Shown: piece after piece, positions 62,601-64,000 of the stretch
Layout: each line of letters begins with the position of its first letter
Position numbering within the stretch: the first letter of the stretch is position 1
From: Eonycteris spelaea
Taxonomy: Eukaryota > Chordata > Mammalia > Chiroptera > Pteropodidae
Reading direction: 5' to 3'
Length of the DNA: 64,000 nucleotides
NCBI GenBank assembly: GCA_003508835.1
Contig: PUFA01000034.1
Span: 3,002,501-3,066,500, forward strand
Program-made: the position numbers and the translations under genes
The notes under the pieces: generated by a model
Databases searched by the model: none
Seen by the model: the letters and a program-made list of their open reading frames with translations, nothing else
Told to the model about the DNA's origin: nothing

Positions 62601-63960
62601 TAATAAAACTTGTGTCTCATCTCACAGCCTCTCTGAGCTGCAACCACATGCTGTGACCCCTGGAAGGCACCAAGCCCCAGCTAGGAAACTCTTGAATTTT
62701 TACCAAAAGTTCTAGAGCAAACTGGTACCAACACACTCCCTGGGGAAAAGCTCAGCGGCCGGCAGGACGAGGAGGGGCTGTGGGGCTAGTCACATGCCTC
62801 AGGCCCGTGAGCCCTGCACACGCTCCAGAGCCTGGGAGGTACCGTGACTGCCCCCCCCCCGAGGGCCCAGCAGATCTGCTGTCATGCGGAGTCTGCCCTT
62901 AGCGTCCTGGTCTGGGTAGATGCCCATCAGCCAAGCTCAGGAGATGAGGTATACACCCAGAACACCTGGGGGCAGGGAAGTGTTTACTCCAGGCCTCAGC
63001 CCTGAGGGGGTCCCCGGATGAACATGGCTCTGGGGAAGCCACCTCAGGATGGAGGGAGGGAGCAGGATGTCATGGGGAATCGGATGGCACGTGCCCCCAT
63101 GGTGGTCTCGAGCCCAGAGCCCTCTGGACAGTGCTACAGCCACAATGGCCACTGGGCCTCTCCTTTTAGGGGGCTGCCTTCGGCCCAGGTGGTCTTCGAT
63201 GGCTGTTAATGCTGTGAGGGACGCAGCCGCTGCAGGAATGCCTGACCTGTGGGAGCCAATCCGCCTCTGTCAGGCAGAGATAGGTCCTTCCCTGTCATTT
63301 CTGGGCTCTGAGCACCTCCAAAGCGTCCACAGCGGGTGGCAGGTCGCTCAGAGTCTGTGCAAAGCCGTCAGCATGCTGTATGTGAGTCGGTTCCAGGGAT
63401 GGGGGCGAAGGCTGTCAACGCTCATCACGTGCTAAGTGCAGTCTGTGCCCCCATGGCCGGCTGTTCCATGCTGCCTGCCCCTCACCGCTCATCTGATGGG
63501 ATACCAGCTCTGATCTTGAAGGGTCCACCAGGCTCCTTCATCTGGGGCTGAGCAGTTAACTCTCTGGGACACTCCAAGTCCTTTACCCCAAGGACTTGGG
63601 AACCATCTGCACTCCCACACTGCCGGTGACCTCCCTGTGTCTAGAGCTTTGTTTATACCCTGAGTTCCTAGGAAAGGAGGCTTTGCAGAGGCTCTGACAG
63701 TGACTCATCAGGAGGGAGGTAGGGCAGGGAAAGTCTAGGAGGAACAAGATCCCACTTCCAGGGTCACTAGATGGAGGTAATCCTACCTGACTTTCTCGAG
63801 TGCTGACCCGGTGCCAGCCTGTGCTAAATTTTGGGCTCTGTCTCATGCTCCCAGTGGAAAGGGTGCTTCGTCCGGTCCACAGGAAGGGGAACCGCGCAGG
63901 CGCAGCTGGCCGAATCTCTTCCCACTCACACAGCTCAGCAGCAGCAGCTTTTTGGGGCCC
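62600..63960. other. Intergenic DNA, no gene recognised
   Basis: Nothing recognised apart from a possible diverged MIR near 63.79-63.95 kb. Confidence 0.4.
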
Positions 63961-63961
63961 A

Positions 63962-64000
63962 GGGCTTCTCAAAGTGTGATTCTGGGGCCTGGCGCTCTCT
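63962..64000 (+). mobile_element. MER5A start, cut by window end
   Basis: 'cttctcaaagtgtgattctgggg' matches the first bases of MER5A. The rest is outside the window. Confidence 0.5.

Overview
This window looks like nuclear DNA of a placental mammal. It carries many old mammalian interspersed repeats: MIR, L2, 3' ends of ancient L1, MLT1/MaLR LTRs, MER5-type and other hAT elements. It also has CpG-depleted bulk DNA with three sharply bounded CpG islands and typical vertebrate microsatellites. I found no Alu, B1/B2, CAN, BOV or ERE-type SINE, so it is not obviously primate, mouse-like, carnivore, ruminant or horse. I do not assign a species.

Only one protein gene is supported. It lies on the minus strand at about 44.15-47.33 kb and has no visible intron. 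I recognise it, mainly from its unique N-terminal and C-terminal segments, as probably TEX44 (testis expressed 44, formerly C2orf57). From memory, human TEX44 sits alone between NMUR1 and PTMA on 2q37.1 with tens of kilobases of intergenic DNA on each side, which fits the absence of other genes here. The middle of the gene is a roughly 2.1 kb GC-rich minisatellite of about 24-bp units that is open in essentially all six frames. The conserved C-terminal part is spread over three reading frames, so the gene is either decaying or contains base-level assembly errors. It has two CRE-like sites just upstream and an AATAAA signal about 110 bp after the stop.

Layout: 1-6.7 kb is mostly unique DNA with a GC-rich patch at 3.0-4.1 kb. 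CpG island 1 (6.77-7.48 kb) has several YY1-type sites and one NRF1-type site. From 10 to 16.5 kb there is a cluster of related LTRs in both orientations. From 19 to 25 kb there are an L1 or HAL1 fragment, an inverted MLT1, another L1 3' end and a hAT element with recognisable 8-bp flanks. From 28.7 to 35.2 kb there are an LTR, MIRs, a composite microsatellite, CpG island 2 (31.2-32.5 kb), CTCF-type sites and an L2. CpG island 3 (36.5-37.1 kb) has a perfect CRE next to a perfect RFX X-box. From 37 to 44 kb the DNA is repeat-rich up to the gene. The DNA right of the gene, 47.7-64 kb, is dominated by MLT1 LTRs, old L1, MIR and MER5.

No tRNA, rRNA, snRNA or CRISPR array was recognised. The CpG islands suggest unannotated promoters, possibly of noncoding RNAs, but no exon structure could be read from sequence alone.
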